Shown here piece by piece: positions 11,076 through 22,330 of a stretch of 64,000 bases of DNA (the first letter of the stretch is position 1; every line of letters starts with the position of its first letter). Origin of the DNA: Populus alba (Eukaryota > Streptophyta > Magnoliopsida > Malpighiales > Salicaceae); the NCBI RefSeq assembly GCF_005239225.2, contig NC_133287.1, forward strand, positions 10,893,493 through 10,957,492, in the 5' to 3' direction. The notes beneath the pieces are model-generated. The model did no database searches, was not told where the DNA came from, and saw only the letters and a list, made by a program, of their open reading frames with translations. A program made the translations under genes and the position numbers.

Positions 11076-11945
11076 AAAAATTACATGGCCCCATGTACAG
11101 AAGAAGAAATGGCTACGTACTAGATAAGCCTTGTGTGTTATTATAGATGAAATAGGATATATATAAACCTGAGTTGGCTGATGGAGAAGGCAGCGTAAAA
11201 TGAGCCAATGAAGACGGTAAATCATAGATAAAACCTTGGAATTTTATGGAAAGATGGCGTGTACATGTTGGTAAGATTCAGGTGTGTGTGTTTGTGTATC
11301 AAGCTCATTTAATGCAAAAGGTAGAGCTACTTTTGTTGTTTTTTTTGCAAGAGATGTATGTGTAAAGGGAAACACATGTTGATGAAAGATTACATCACGA
11401 GAGACCAAAAACAAAAAACATTATCTAAATTGTATCCTTTTTATCCACAAGGATAACCAAAGAATGTGCAACGAGAAGGGTCTTTGATCCCCTTTTTTCA
11501 TAAATTTTCGCTTGTTCCTGCATGTCGAGTAAACAAAAAAACATAGTTCAGAGCTTACATTATAGGGAAAAGAGGGCTTTTAAATTTGTAACTGTGCCAC
11601 TGTCACTCTGCATTTATGGTGCAGCTGCATGCTTAATTTCTCCCCTGGATTTTTCAACAAGCCATTGCTGCTTTTTTTCTTTAACATGGCTTCATAGGAC
11701 CATACTGTGCATCACTTTCTCACATTTGCAGCTAACTTTTGCTCCGTTTCTTTGTTGCAGGCTATAAGAAATGGCAAGCAGGATTGAACAGAACACCTTC
11801 AAAGATAAATGGGCAACCCTCTCTGCATTTTCACTTTTGTTTTTTGTCAGCCGGTTTTGTGGCTTTGTTAGGCCTAACGTTGTTGCTTTTAAAACACTAT
11901 TACTTTTGTTCTTTTGATTGACAGTTGTCTATGCTCTCTGTACAA

Positions 11946-11948
<3 letters not shown>

Positions 11949-11987
<39 letters not shown>
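11949..11987. repeat. (TA)n microsatellite
   Basis: Uninterrupted TA dinucleotide run of about 39 bp, directly adjoining the decayed SINE relative. Confidence 0.95.
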
Positions 11988-11991
<4 letters not shown>

Positions 11992-11997
11992 CTAAAT

Positions 11998-12090
11998 TAG
12001 CTTGTGTGTTCTTCGACTAATTTTATAGACTATAAAGTTAATGACCATATAAGTCTTTAATGATTATGAAATTTGTAAAATTCGAACTAA
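11998..12090 (-). mobile_element. Decayed relative of the 10253-10446 SINE
   Basis: Plus-strand stretches TAGCTTGTGTG, TCGACTAATTTTATAGACT, GTTAATGACCATATAAGTCT and a TTCGAACT box-B remnant line up, in order, with the SINE body at 10280-10380 after many C-to-T and G-to-A changes. The pattern suits an old, formerly methylated copy. Ends and target duplication are no longer visible. Confidence 0.6.
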
Positions 12091-13677
12091 TTTTTATTGG
12101 CTTTGTCTTCAACATCAATGATGCTAAGTGACTTTTATTTTTTTAATTATTTATATGGAAAAATTATTAAATTAAATTTTAAAAACCCAATAACAATTGA
12201 TTTTACATTAAAAAAATGTGTTTTTATCATCCCTTATTCCCTTGTACTCGATGGAACTATGGTAGGATACGAAATACATCTTTGATGCCAGATATTAACT
12301 TTACATAGTAAAAACATATCACATTGAGTTTCAAGGCCGGAGATTGAAATTCATCAAAAATACTTCAATTGCCTCCGTTTTTAACTTTATATTATTATTA
12401 TTAAGGATTCCATGGTCGAAATATTAATGAAATGAATTATAAAAGGACTTTATTAATCCTATTACTAATAAAAAGAACCAAGTAATTAAATTCCAATAAT
12501 AGATAAATGTAGCATTTATTAATCATCCTCCTCAAAATTTAATGTACAAGACAATTGGAAAATGATTAGTATGTGGCGGTGGATGCATTGATCTCCGACA
12601 TTAGATCAAATGTTTAGCTAAAGTTTATTTTTATTTTCTTTATATCTCTTAGTCCTTAATAATAAAGTTCCATCCTATTCATAAAAGAAAAATGATAATT
12701 TCGCAAGTCTGAATGACATCTATGATGATTATGATATCATTGGATATCGATATAATAGGTGCGGCTTTTCACTTGTTTCATTATAATTACATACAATTAC
12801 AACTATATATTAATAACTAAATTGTGAGATGGTTTTAATACATATGTATCTCTCATAATTTATTGTGGATTTCAATAATGAATTCTTTTAATTTTAATTA
12901 TTAATTTTTTTTTATTTCATCCTTTTATGTGTTGGTTTTTGTGAGTTGATAGTTTCTTTACTTTGCATGTGCTTGAGAACTATTTGTATAGGGTTTTAGA
13001 GCTTGATAAGATCAATTTAATGAGATATGATTTTAATTTATAGGATAAAGACACAATTAAAAGAATAAGGACTATACTTAGAAATAAAAAAAAATAATTT
13101 GACCTATCTTGAAATCACTAGAAAAAGTACAATTTAGTCCACATATTCTATGTTGACCTCCTTTTTGGTCGTTTTAGTTTTAACATTTTAAGGTTTTTAT
13201 CCAAAGCTTCATTATATTCACGTTTAAGTCCTTATGTTTGAGAGAGGAGATGGAAAGTTAATGAAAAAAAAAAAAAAAGAGATAAAGTACTTAGGTGGCC
13301 ATTTTCATGCAACAAAAAAATCAATATTGGAGTCGATAGATTTCATTTGATGAAAAGAGTTTTATTAAATATATTAGATTTCATAATGATTTATTTATTG
13401 AGTTTTTTTTTTTTACATGATTATAGGTTGCTATGAGGTTGAAAACGGGTTTATTGATATCTAAAGTGCTTTTTTAGGTTTTTCATGAAAATAAAATGTT
13501 ATTAAAAATGAGTTTTTTAAGTCTTTAAAGTCAAACCTCAACTTAATAAAAACCATACTCCTGAGTCCAACAACCATACTTAAAAAGTGAGAATTAGATC
13601 TATTACAAAGCCTAGGTCCTAAATCATAATCCTAGGTTTGAATGGTCTCATATTTTAATAACCAAAACACATATACC

Positions 13678-14159
13678 ATTTTAACCAAGGTTGTCAATTC
13701 CGTTTCGATAGGTGTTTCGTTTTTTCAATTGGAACGAAATGTTTCAGTTTCGGAGTGTTTCGGCGTGCCGTTTCGGGGTTGTACTGTTTATATATATATA
13801 TATATATATTCCACAAACATAATTCAAATTCAAGATAAATTAATTATAAATTATGCAATACAAACATAATGCCAAACAAATATAATTTTAAAATTTAAAA
13901 TATTTTTAAATAGTAAAGATTAAATAGATCTTTAACTTAAAATAATATAAACCATATATTAATTTTTTAAAAATAATATTTTTTGGCCGAAACGGAACAA
14001 CCGGAATGAAACCGGAACGTTTCGGCCGGAATTTCCGGAACGGGCCGAGATTTAAAATGAGATGAAATTTGTTTCGTTTTGTTTCGTTTTTTGAATTGGT
14101 ATGAAATGTTTCGGCCATTCCGGGCGGAACGGAACGAAATTGACAACCTTGATTTTAAC
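13678..14159. mobile_element. hAT-like MITE, 466 bp, with 8-bp target duplication
   Basis: Terminal inverted repeats CAAGGTTGTCAATT at 13686-13699 and AATTGACAACCTTG at 14138-14151. The 8-bp direct duplication ATTTTAAC sits at 13678-13685 and 14152-14159. An 8-bp duplication is the hAT hallmark. The interior is rich in GTTTCG/CGAAAC motifs and includes an AT-rich core and a short (TA)n at 13792-13809. There is no transposase, so it is non-autonomous. Perfect duplication and near-perfect termini suggest a fairly recent insertion. Confidence 0.85.
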
Positions 14160-15800
14160 TAAGATCTTAGCATGTATGCATAATAGATATTGTTTTATTA
14201 TTAAAAATAAACATGAAGCAACTTATCTTAATTAAGATATTTTGGGGTAATTTTAATTTTTTTTTTAAGTATAACCAATCCCTTAAACAAAATATCTAAA
14301 GATCAATTAGGATTTTAGATACCATAAAACTAAATGATGATTTTTTTTTTTCTGATTTCACACAGAATTTTTTTTAAAAGGAAAAACAATGTGACATTCA
14401 CCCAATTTAACAAACATATATATATATATATATATGGCTAGATGTGGGGTTTAACCTTATATGCCTACACATGTTTGGCCCAATAATTGACACTTTTAGG
14501 TTTAAGTGTATGGGCTCTTTTTATAAGGCTTTTTTTTTTTAAAAAATAAAAATTAATTACAGTTCCAATAAAATGAAATAATTAAAATTATATTTATGAT
14601 ATTATTATATTAAATACCTTTTAGTTTTTTATTTTTTTAATATGATTATAGCCTTGCTTGATTATTTCATTAGAAACCATTCTATTTGGAATTTATTTTT
14701 CTAAATAAAATTATAGCATTTTCTTGTAATGTTAGCAATAATTACGTTAATTATTATATGTTAACCTACTATGAAGACTTTTTTAAAGTTTATTGTAATG
14801 GATATTTTATGAAAATGAAACTCAAATCATTATGGTTTTAGCAAAAAAAAAATATATGATATTTATGTTTTATTTAATAAGCTTCGCTATTTATAGAAAA
14901 ATAATTTTCTTTTGTCCAAACAACAAAAAAAATCACTTAAATAAAAAATGATATGTTTTTCCTCCATGATTTAATTTATTAGCTTTAATGTGAATGTCTT
15001 TTTTTTTTTTTTTTTTTATCATTGATTAATTAAAAAACTAGACTAAAAAAAGTTCACGTGGCAAGGCGATAGCAGAATGTTAATGTCTTTTTTTAATACA
15101 TTCACGTCAAAGTTATTAAAACATTTTTTTTTATTATTAAAAACATGTTTTTTATGGTTTTGATAAGCTATTATTTAACAAACAATATTATGGTGGAAAA
15201 AGGTATATAAAAAAAGTGAGCATATTAAGAAGATGAAGAGTTTTCATTAAAGAGATATTTTTCTTATTCTTATTTTTTCAATTTTTTTATTCTAATTACT
15301 TTTGGTTTTCATTGAATAAATGACATAGCTCAAAAAACTATTTTTTTGTTAAAAAATATATTAATATATAATAGAAGTAGTAATTATACTATGTTATTTT
15401 TATGAAATTTAAATTATTATTTTTTATTGCAAAAAATAATTTTATTTCTATATTATTAAATAATTGTTTTTTGAAGAGCTTTCCATGGCTAGAAATAAGA
15501 TAATTTACATTTGTCTCTTATCTTTTTTTACTTAGTTTTAGTTTTTAGATAGCGTTAACAATTATTTTAATATTTATTGGTGTCTTTGATTCTCTATTTA
15601 TTTTATTAGACATACACATGAACTTTTCAATATTTATGGTTAAGATTTTTGATAATGTTAGAAAATATATTAACAACACTTATATATTTTATCTGGCCTC
15701 ATGCAGTAGAGCCCAAGTGAGTCTAATCTTTAATATGTCAGCAATCTCGTTGTAATTGTGGCGAATCTTTTATTCCGTCACAAATACTGTCTTTGATCTA
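14160..15800. other. AT-rich intergenic
   Basis: Nothing genic seen. Holds a (TA)n run near 14416-14435 and many poly-T/poly-A tracts (for example 15000-15018). A short GC-richer piece near 15050-15075 (CACGTGGCAAGGCGATAGC) may be a trace of an old insertion. Confidence 0.4.
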
Positions 15801-15814
15801 ATCGGAGAGATTAA

Positions 15815-15970
15815 TGAACATAAAACTTTTTATAAATTTCTCAGTTAACCTGACAGAGGTAGTTGTAGCGTCTGATTTCAGCCTTAAGGAGAACTGAACA
15901 TAAAACTTTTCATAAATTTCTCAGTCAACCTGACAGAGGTAGTTGTAGCATCTAATTTCAGCCTCAAGGG
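15815..15970. repeat. 80-bp tandem duplication
   Basis: TGAACATAAAACTTTT starts at 15815 and again at 15895. Both copies run through AACCTGACAGAGGTAGTTG to GCC(T/C)(T/C)AAGG with only a handful of differences. It lies next to the possible coding remnant that follows. Confidence 0.8.
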
Positions 15971-16059
15971 TGTAATAATAATTAGGGATCAGATGTATGT
16001 TTTAATACATAACTTTTTATTGTTTTTTTACAATATTCTTCTGGCAAACTTGAGATACG

Positions 16060-16430
16060 CAAGTTCTTGTATGGGAACATGAGTACTGTCCTGGTGACAG
16101 AGCCAAGAAAAGGCTCTTAGAACTTGAAATGATCATGAAGGGATCATCCAGTCTTGATGGAGAAGATGCATCAAATCTTGAAATATTTACTTGGAGATGA
16201 CTGCGGGAATAGCTGCCTCTTGGTTGTCGCCATCGCTAATTTACACCACCAAAGGATTCTGCTGGTCGACGATCGGTGGTGGTCTGTCACCAATCAGCAG
16301 TGTTTATTTTGGAAATCAGTTGCCGACTTGCTTGCATCTGGGCTTCTTTCCTTCAGGCTTCAACCTTTTTTCAACACATCTCCTTAACCTCATTTTCAGA
16401 CCTTGGATGGGTTTGAAATGACCCTAACCC
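16060..16430 (+). pseudogene. Possible exon remnant of unknown gene
   Basis: From about 16085 one frame reads EYCPGDRAKKRLLELEMI, then MKGSSSLDGEDASNLE, ending at a stop near 16200. This is a hydrophilic stretch that looks more like real protein than the surrounding DNA. GC content here is higher than in the flanks. I do not recognise the family, and no intact gene can be built around it. It may be a gene fragment carried by a transposon or a decayed retrocopy. Confidence 0.3.
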
Positions 16431-19400
16431 TTACATTGACTCCCTTCTCTTGCCAGAAGAAACAAAGAGCTTCATCTCAACTTTTAATGTTTTTTAAAGG
16501 TTTTTAGTTTGAGAATCATTTGAAATTTTTTTGGTTGTTAATTTCAGGATTTCAAGAGATTAGTCAACATACACATAAAAATATTAGCTAAAATACATAT
16601 AAACTGGTCAGATACCCTCCTTCTTTAAAAAAAAAAAGCTTCACCTCTCTTAAGAAATATATATCATTTCATTTGTTTTCAAAATTCTTTAAGAATAATT
16701 AAAGAAGGTAGAAACAACCATAACCCCCCAGTGTGCCTGTGAATCCACCAAGAAGATCCACCCTTCAGGCTAAACGTCCATAGTAGTATGTTCTCAACTA
16801 TATCGGAGAGATGAACTTAATTTTAATATGTAAGAATTAGCTCGAGAATTCACTTTGTGGGAAAACAAAAATAAAATTTGAAATTGATTTGACGAGTAGT
16901 ACAACCTTGTATTGAAATCTACCTTATCCATATATAGCCTGTAAACGGGGCTAAAGCTAAATTCTTCCGGGCATCCATCTCAATATAAGACAACATTGAA
17001 TGACAACACAAGCATCTATGTTCCTTCTAAAAGGTGACAAACATGCGCGCTCGGAGTCTTTTTCAAGTGTCTCCTCTCTTCTTTTTTTCATTGTTTTGGT
17101 ATTCAAGCATGCGTATGCTTTCTCAATTAGTTCAACAACTCGTCCACTCAATGAAATGACTAAAAGACGCAATGCTTATTTTTCCTGGTTCTCTTTTTTT
17201 CCATAGCTGCAGTCAATGGAGTGGAAGATGCACTTGCTTCATTCTTGTACCGAAAGAGCAAAAGATGGTGGCTTGACTTTATTCAAAACAACTGCTTATA
17301 CATGATAGCTATATTGGCCCGATGCATTTTTCATGAACAAGCTGGTTACAACATTCTTACATGTGTAGATAATAGCTATTGTGCCCAAACTTTGACTAGA
17401 GAAGGTGGCCTGCAGGAACTGCACCTGCTGCTCACCATCTCCATCACTCTCTTCATGTTTATCAACGTTTCTGTCATAATTTATCTCTGATTTGTGGCAC
17501 AGGAAGAGGTTAGGAAGGCTTCTGATTGCTAGATATTAGCACCCATATGTAGTTCTTATCTGTCTCTGGTCTACTGGATTCCGGTCTGGATATAGCGTGT
17601 GCCCTCACTTTTATTTTGTTCAATATCTCCATTGAATGGCCCTGCTTTTCCTTTCTTTTGTTTATTTCTTGGGATTGCTGTTTCTTTCTGTCATGTAGTT
17701 ATGTATAGTAATGTTGTTTGTTAGCCCATGAAAGAAAAAGGATAGGGAAGGCCACGATAGACAAGAAAGGTGAAAAGGAAAAAAGAACAACAAAAAAAAC
17801 AGTGAGCACTGCAGAAATTAATGCAGGCGCTCAGGCAGTGAATAATGCAAAGATGGGCAGAGATCGAAGGTAAGCTACACATACTCTCTGCCATGAAATA
17901 TAAATATAAATACAAATTAACAGCAACGGTTAATTATTACTATTATCATTATAAACAATAAATCGAAAACTCTTTCTCTTATACTCTCTATTTTCTTCCT
18001 TTCAACTTCCACAAGTTAGTTACCTAAATTTTATTTTGCCCAATGAGTTTGGATATATTATTTCTTAGATTCTTCTAATTCCTTGATAGACTTGAAGGAT
18101 AGAGAAAAGCAATATTCAACATGAATTCCTAGTAATAAGCATAAGCCTTTGTTTTGGTACATATGTGTTGGCTTCCAAAGCTACAACTATATAAATATTA
18201 CAAAATGAAAACATGATAGATAGAATTTTGAGAATAATAGAAAGCTTAACAATTGTGATTCTATGTTTTCTATTTATACAAGGAGGGCTATAAATAAGTA
18301 TAGCACACTACACAAAATCAAAACTATAAAGCTATACAAGGTACATACAATTTACATAACTATGCATCCTATAATTCAGCACTGACAAGATTTAACTATC
18401 CCATACCTTTCTATTTATCCTAATAATAATAATAAATGTTAAGGGATTGACCCTCCCTTACCTTTTTAATTATTTAATTTTATATGCTTTTATAATTGTT
18501 AGAATTATAATGATAATTAAATTATATAGTATTATTGTTGTTATTATCAATGGAAGGCATGTGCCTCCAGTTTGGGCTAGAGAGAACATTGTCATGTTCT
18601 TAAATTGTGCTAATTGTATTGATTTGTAAGGTTAAAAGTAAAATAATAAATTAGCAATTTAGTAATTGATGTGGTAAATATATATATAAAAAATAATAAC
18701 AAATAATCAATCGATTAGCAGATCATGTATTTCATATTAACAATAACATGCAATTGAGCAAGGTATATATGAGTTTGCGTGTTGATACGTTAATGATTGG
18801 GTATTCATTTAGCCCTATAAAAGTCTAACAAAAAAGAAAGATAAGTTGAACATATCTTGTAAGTATAAAAGTAATAGAAAACTATGTGATAAATTATAAA
18901 TAATAGAAATGGACATGAAATAAGTAAAATGAATAATGAATTAAAGAAATTTCTCAATATGACAAGGGTGTTACATAGACTAAAGTACAGTATATCATAG
19001 ATGAAATAAATGCTAGGATCGTAAAATGACGACATGAATTAAATATATTGAGAATTAAATAACGATGTGAATTAGACATGCTTATGCAATGAGTTAATTA
19101 CATATGATTAATATGTGTTAAGGAAATTAATTATAAGATAAATTCCATGAGTGATGAAATATTAGTATTAATATTAATATATATAAATATAAATTGAATA
19201 TATTCATAAAGTGAAAATAGTTATGAAATAACCTTGATGTGAAAAGAGACATTGTATGAAATTGTTTGAAGGAGACTAGTCAATTTTAACACTATAAGGA
19301 GTAAATTATTTAGTGATACAAGGATGATAATGTGATAAATAAAATGATGAGAAGAAAATTTATCGGGGAATAATGAAAAATGTAAGATATTGGAAATTGA

Positions 19401-19790
19401 TATAAGATCAACGTTTTTACAAAAAAAAATTATGAAATTGATTTTGATCATATAACTGTTAAATGTTGGTAATTAAGAAGATGCAAATGTGTAATATGAT
19501 TTATTTTGTAATTTTGTGTATGTCATAGGTAAATTCCTTTGAGGATATCTATTTTTTAGGGTCACTAAGCTACCTAGTATTATACAGAAAGCATATTTGT
19601 ATTTTTAGAAAGAAAAAAAACCTTATAAATAGTTAATGTGGATGTAAATTTCAATAAGAATTGTAATAAATTATGTACATTTATAAAAATATTGAAAGAC
19701 TACTGAAACTTTATATATATTACCATGTTTTTTATGGGTTCAAGCCTTATAAGGTTGTTAAAATATCAGGTTCTTACAATGTAAAATAAG
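16430..19790. other. Intergenic, no supported gene
   Basis: Mixed unique-looking and AT-rich sequence. Short reading frames at 16957-17206 (both strands) and 17221-17490 have no recognisable motif. From about 17900 onward the DNA is strongly AT-rich. Confidence 0.4.
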
Positions 19791-19799
19791 AATTGTAGA

Positions 19800-21660
19800 T
19801 AAATAGATAGCACCATAATTGTCTCACCAAAATATAATAACAGAAGCATGAGAAAACCATAGGTCTAACAAAAAAAAACAAAGCTATAAAATCTCAACAG
19901 TACCATAAGTGAAAGCCTTGTATTCAGCTTTAGAAAAACAACAAGCAACAGGGCATTGCTTTTCAAATTTCTATGAAATAAGAGTGTTGCCTAAATACAC
20001 AAGGTAACCAACATTCAACTTATGATCATCGACACCACTAGCCCAATCAGCATCAGTAAAGCCTTAAAATGACAAAGAGGAACAATGAGTGATATGTAAA
20101 CTATAAGAGATTGTAGCTTTCAAATAACACATAATACGTTTAACTGTAGCCCAATGAAAAAAAGTAAAAGCATATATAAACTGACATACCTTTTTCACAA
20201 CATAAGATATATCCAACCCAATAAAGGTTAGATATTAAAGAACACCAATAATTTGTCTAAATCTTGTTGGATCAGAAAAGAAAAATCACTAGACATTATA
20301 TCTAGTTTTGATGAAGAAGCAGGAACATCAACAAGTTTACAAGATGACATAACTTTATGAAAAATATCAAGAGCATACTTATGTTGACTAAGTATGAGAC
20401 TCATACAAATAGGGATAACTTCAATCATCAAGAAGTAATAAGTAACACCTTAATCCTAAAGCTTGAACACTAAGCTCGGTAAAGTAATCAAAATTTAAGT
20501 AAGACTGAATTACTTCCAATAAATCAAATATTATCTACATAAACAAGTAGTTAAAAGATATCACTACCAACAACCAAAATGAATAATGATGTATCAACTT
20601 TGGAGGTATAGAAACTAAAAAAGAGGAGATAATCACTCAAAATGTTATACAAAGATTTATAAAGTTGATATATATGAGAGGAAATAGTAGGATTAATAAA
20701 ACCTGAAGGTTGCTCCATACAAACCTCTTTTTTTTTTTTTTTTTTTTAATCTTATTTAAGAAAGTAATTTGAACATCTAGTTGGTTGATTTGCCAACCTT
20801 TAGATACTACAATAGTAAGAGTTAACCAAACATTAGTGGGCTTAAACACGAGACTGAAAGTTTCTGAATAATCAATACCCTCGTGTTAAGTGAACCCTTT
20901 AGCAACTAAGTGAGCTTGGCATCTCTCAACACTACTATTAGCACGACACTTAATCTTATACACCCAACAACTACTAACAACATTCATAGAAAGTTGAAAT
21001 GAAACTAATAACCATGTACAATTAAATGTAAAGCATGAATTTGAGCATGTATGACTTGATGCCATGACACATATTTGTTTGCTTCTTGAAAAGTTAAGAG
21101 TTCATTAGCAGAAATGGGTGTTACCCGTAAAGTGACTTTAAAAGCCAAAGATAAGCTCATGTTTGTTGATTTATGCTTTCTTGGATAAGGATCATTGAAC
21201 ATTAGAGGGGGTTGGAATAGTAGAGGTTTGATTTGGAATTAAGACCTGTTAAAGATAATATTATGAAAGGTCAGTAACCAAATCTAATCCAGATGAAGAT
21301 AATGTCAAGATACTAGAAAGGGAAGTTGGAAACTAAAATAATCCATGTATCAATATCAAAAGAGGTAGAGATCTGTGAATCTAACAAAGTAGAATCTAAA
21401 CCTGAAGAATGATCATTAGACAAAGATGCATGTGGATACAAACTAGCAAGACTAGTTTGTGTAAAGATGAATTCAAGAAATATATCAAGAAAAGCAATGA
21501 TGTAATTAAGAGTTATGTAGACGAAGGCATAGGTAATGATGATATACATTTAAAATTGTGAAATAAAAAAACATGTTGATGAAACCGAATGTCATGAGTA
21601 ATGTAAATTTGTTTGATATCTATAATTTGGTTGATACCTATCATGATATGTTAACTCAAA
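19800..21660 (-). pseudogene. Ty1/copia pol remnant (reverse transcriptase to RNase H)
   Basis: Read from 21660 down, minus-strand frames give copia pieces in the expected order. They are a post-integrase linker (IYITHD-like, then 21549-21313), a segment with EANKYVSWHQ (about 21100), and WVYKIKCRANSSVERCQAHLVAKGFT (about 20980-20890). Next come GIDYSETFS, QINQLDVQITFLNK, EEVCMEQPSGF, and LLVYVDNI at the catalytic Y-x-DD site (about 20530). Then follow GIEVIPICMSLILSQHKYALD (20431 down) and RNase H FTDADWASGVDD (about 20060). Numerous stops and a poly-A expansion (20730-20748) make it dead. The second catalytic Asp is changed to Asn. LTRs were not located. Confidence 0.82.
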
Positions 21661-22129
21661 TTGTTGGCGAAGTGGCTAAATTTTGAGATTAATATCGATA
21701 AAAATCTATATACTTCTATATACATCATACAAAGGGGTGTCTTTAAAATTATTTGAAAAAATAAACCTTAATCTAAATTAATTTATAAACAAATCCAAGA
21801 ACAGCTGTAAAACTAGAATAATAATCATAACTTGAAAATCAATTGAAACAATAATATTACATGTGATCAAAGCCTATTCTCTTATGTGAAAAAAAAATGA
21901 TAAAAACGCAAGAAATAATCAGCCATTTTTTATTTTTATTTTTTGTTAAATGGTGTGCTATGCATGTCTCTGTTTGGGCAAAAAAGAAAAAAAAAAGCTT
22001 GTCACCATACTTGTCTGTCTTCAAGAATTGGGATGGTGAGGGTAAATTAATAGTGAAAAAGATGAAAAATATGTTACCAACCTTAATCTGACCAGTGGTT
22101 TGTGTCTGTGATCTGAGGACCATTAATTT

Positions 22130-22289
22130 GTCAATAACTTAACCTTTGGGTCAGTCAGTCAGAACTGTGTACAGAAACCTTTCTACGGTTCTTCCACCGC
22201 CACTGCTTGTTTAGAGAGAGATGCTAAGAGATTAAAACCCTAAAAGTTTTCTCATCCATCCCTATCTCCTGTAACACAAGCAGTGAAGG

Positions 22290-22320
<31 letters not shown>

Positions 22321-22330
22321 GATTGACAAT
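22130..22330 (+). promoter_or_regulatory. Probable 5' UTR/leader with (CT)n, upstream of the TCP gene
   Basis: The stretch TTAGAGAGAGATGCTAAGAG, then AAACCCTAAAAG, then a pyrimidine-rich run ending in a pure (CT)n at 22292-22319 is typical of plant transcription start regions and 5' leaders. It lies 2.3 kb before the TCP start, so it would need a leader intron. Assignment to the TCP gene is inferred from strand and position only. Confidence 0.4.

Larger units (their letters stand above)
11100..13670. other. Intergenic, no supported gene
   Basis: Contains a (TA)n array at 11949-11987, a decayed SINE relative at about 11998-12090 and otherwise AT-rich unique-looking sequence. Short reading frames at 11522-11921 and 12097-12285 show no family motif. 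A polypyrimidine tract ending in GCAG near 11760 could be a splice acceptor, but no exon partner is visible. Confidence 0.4.
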
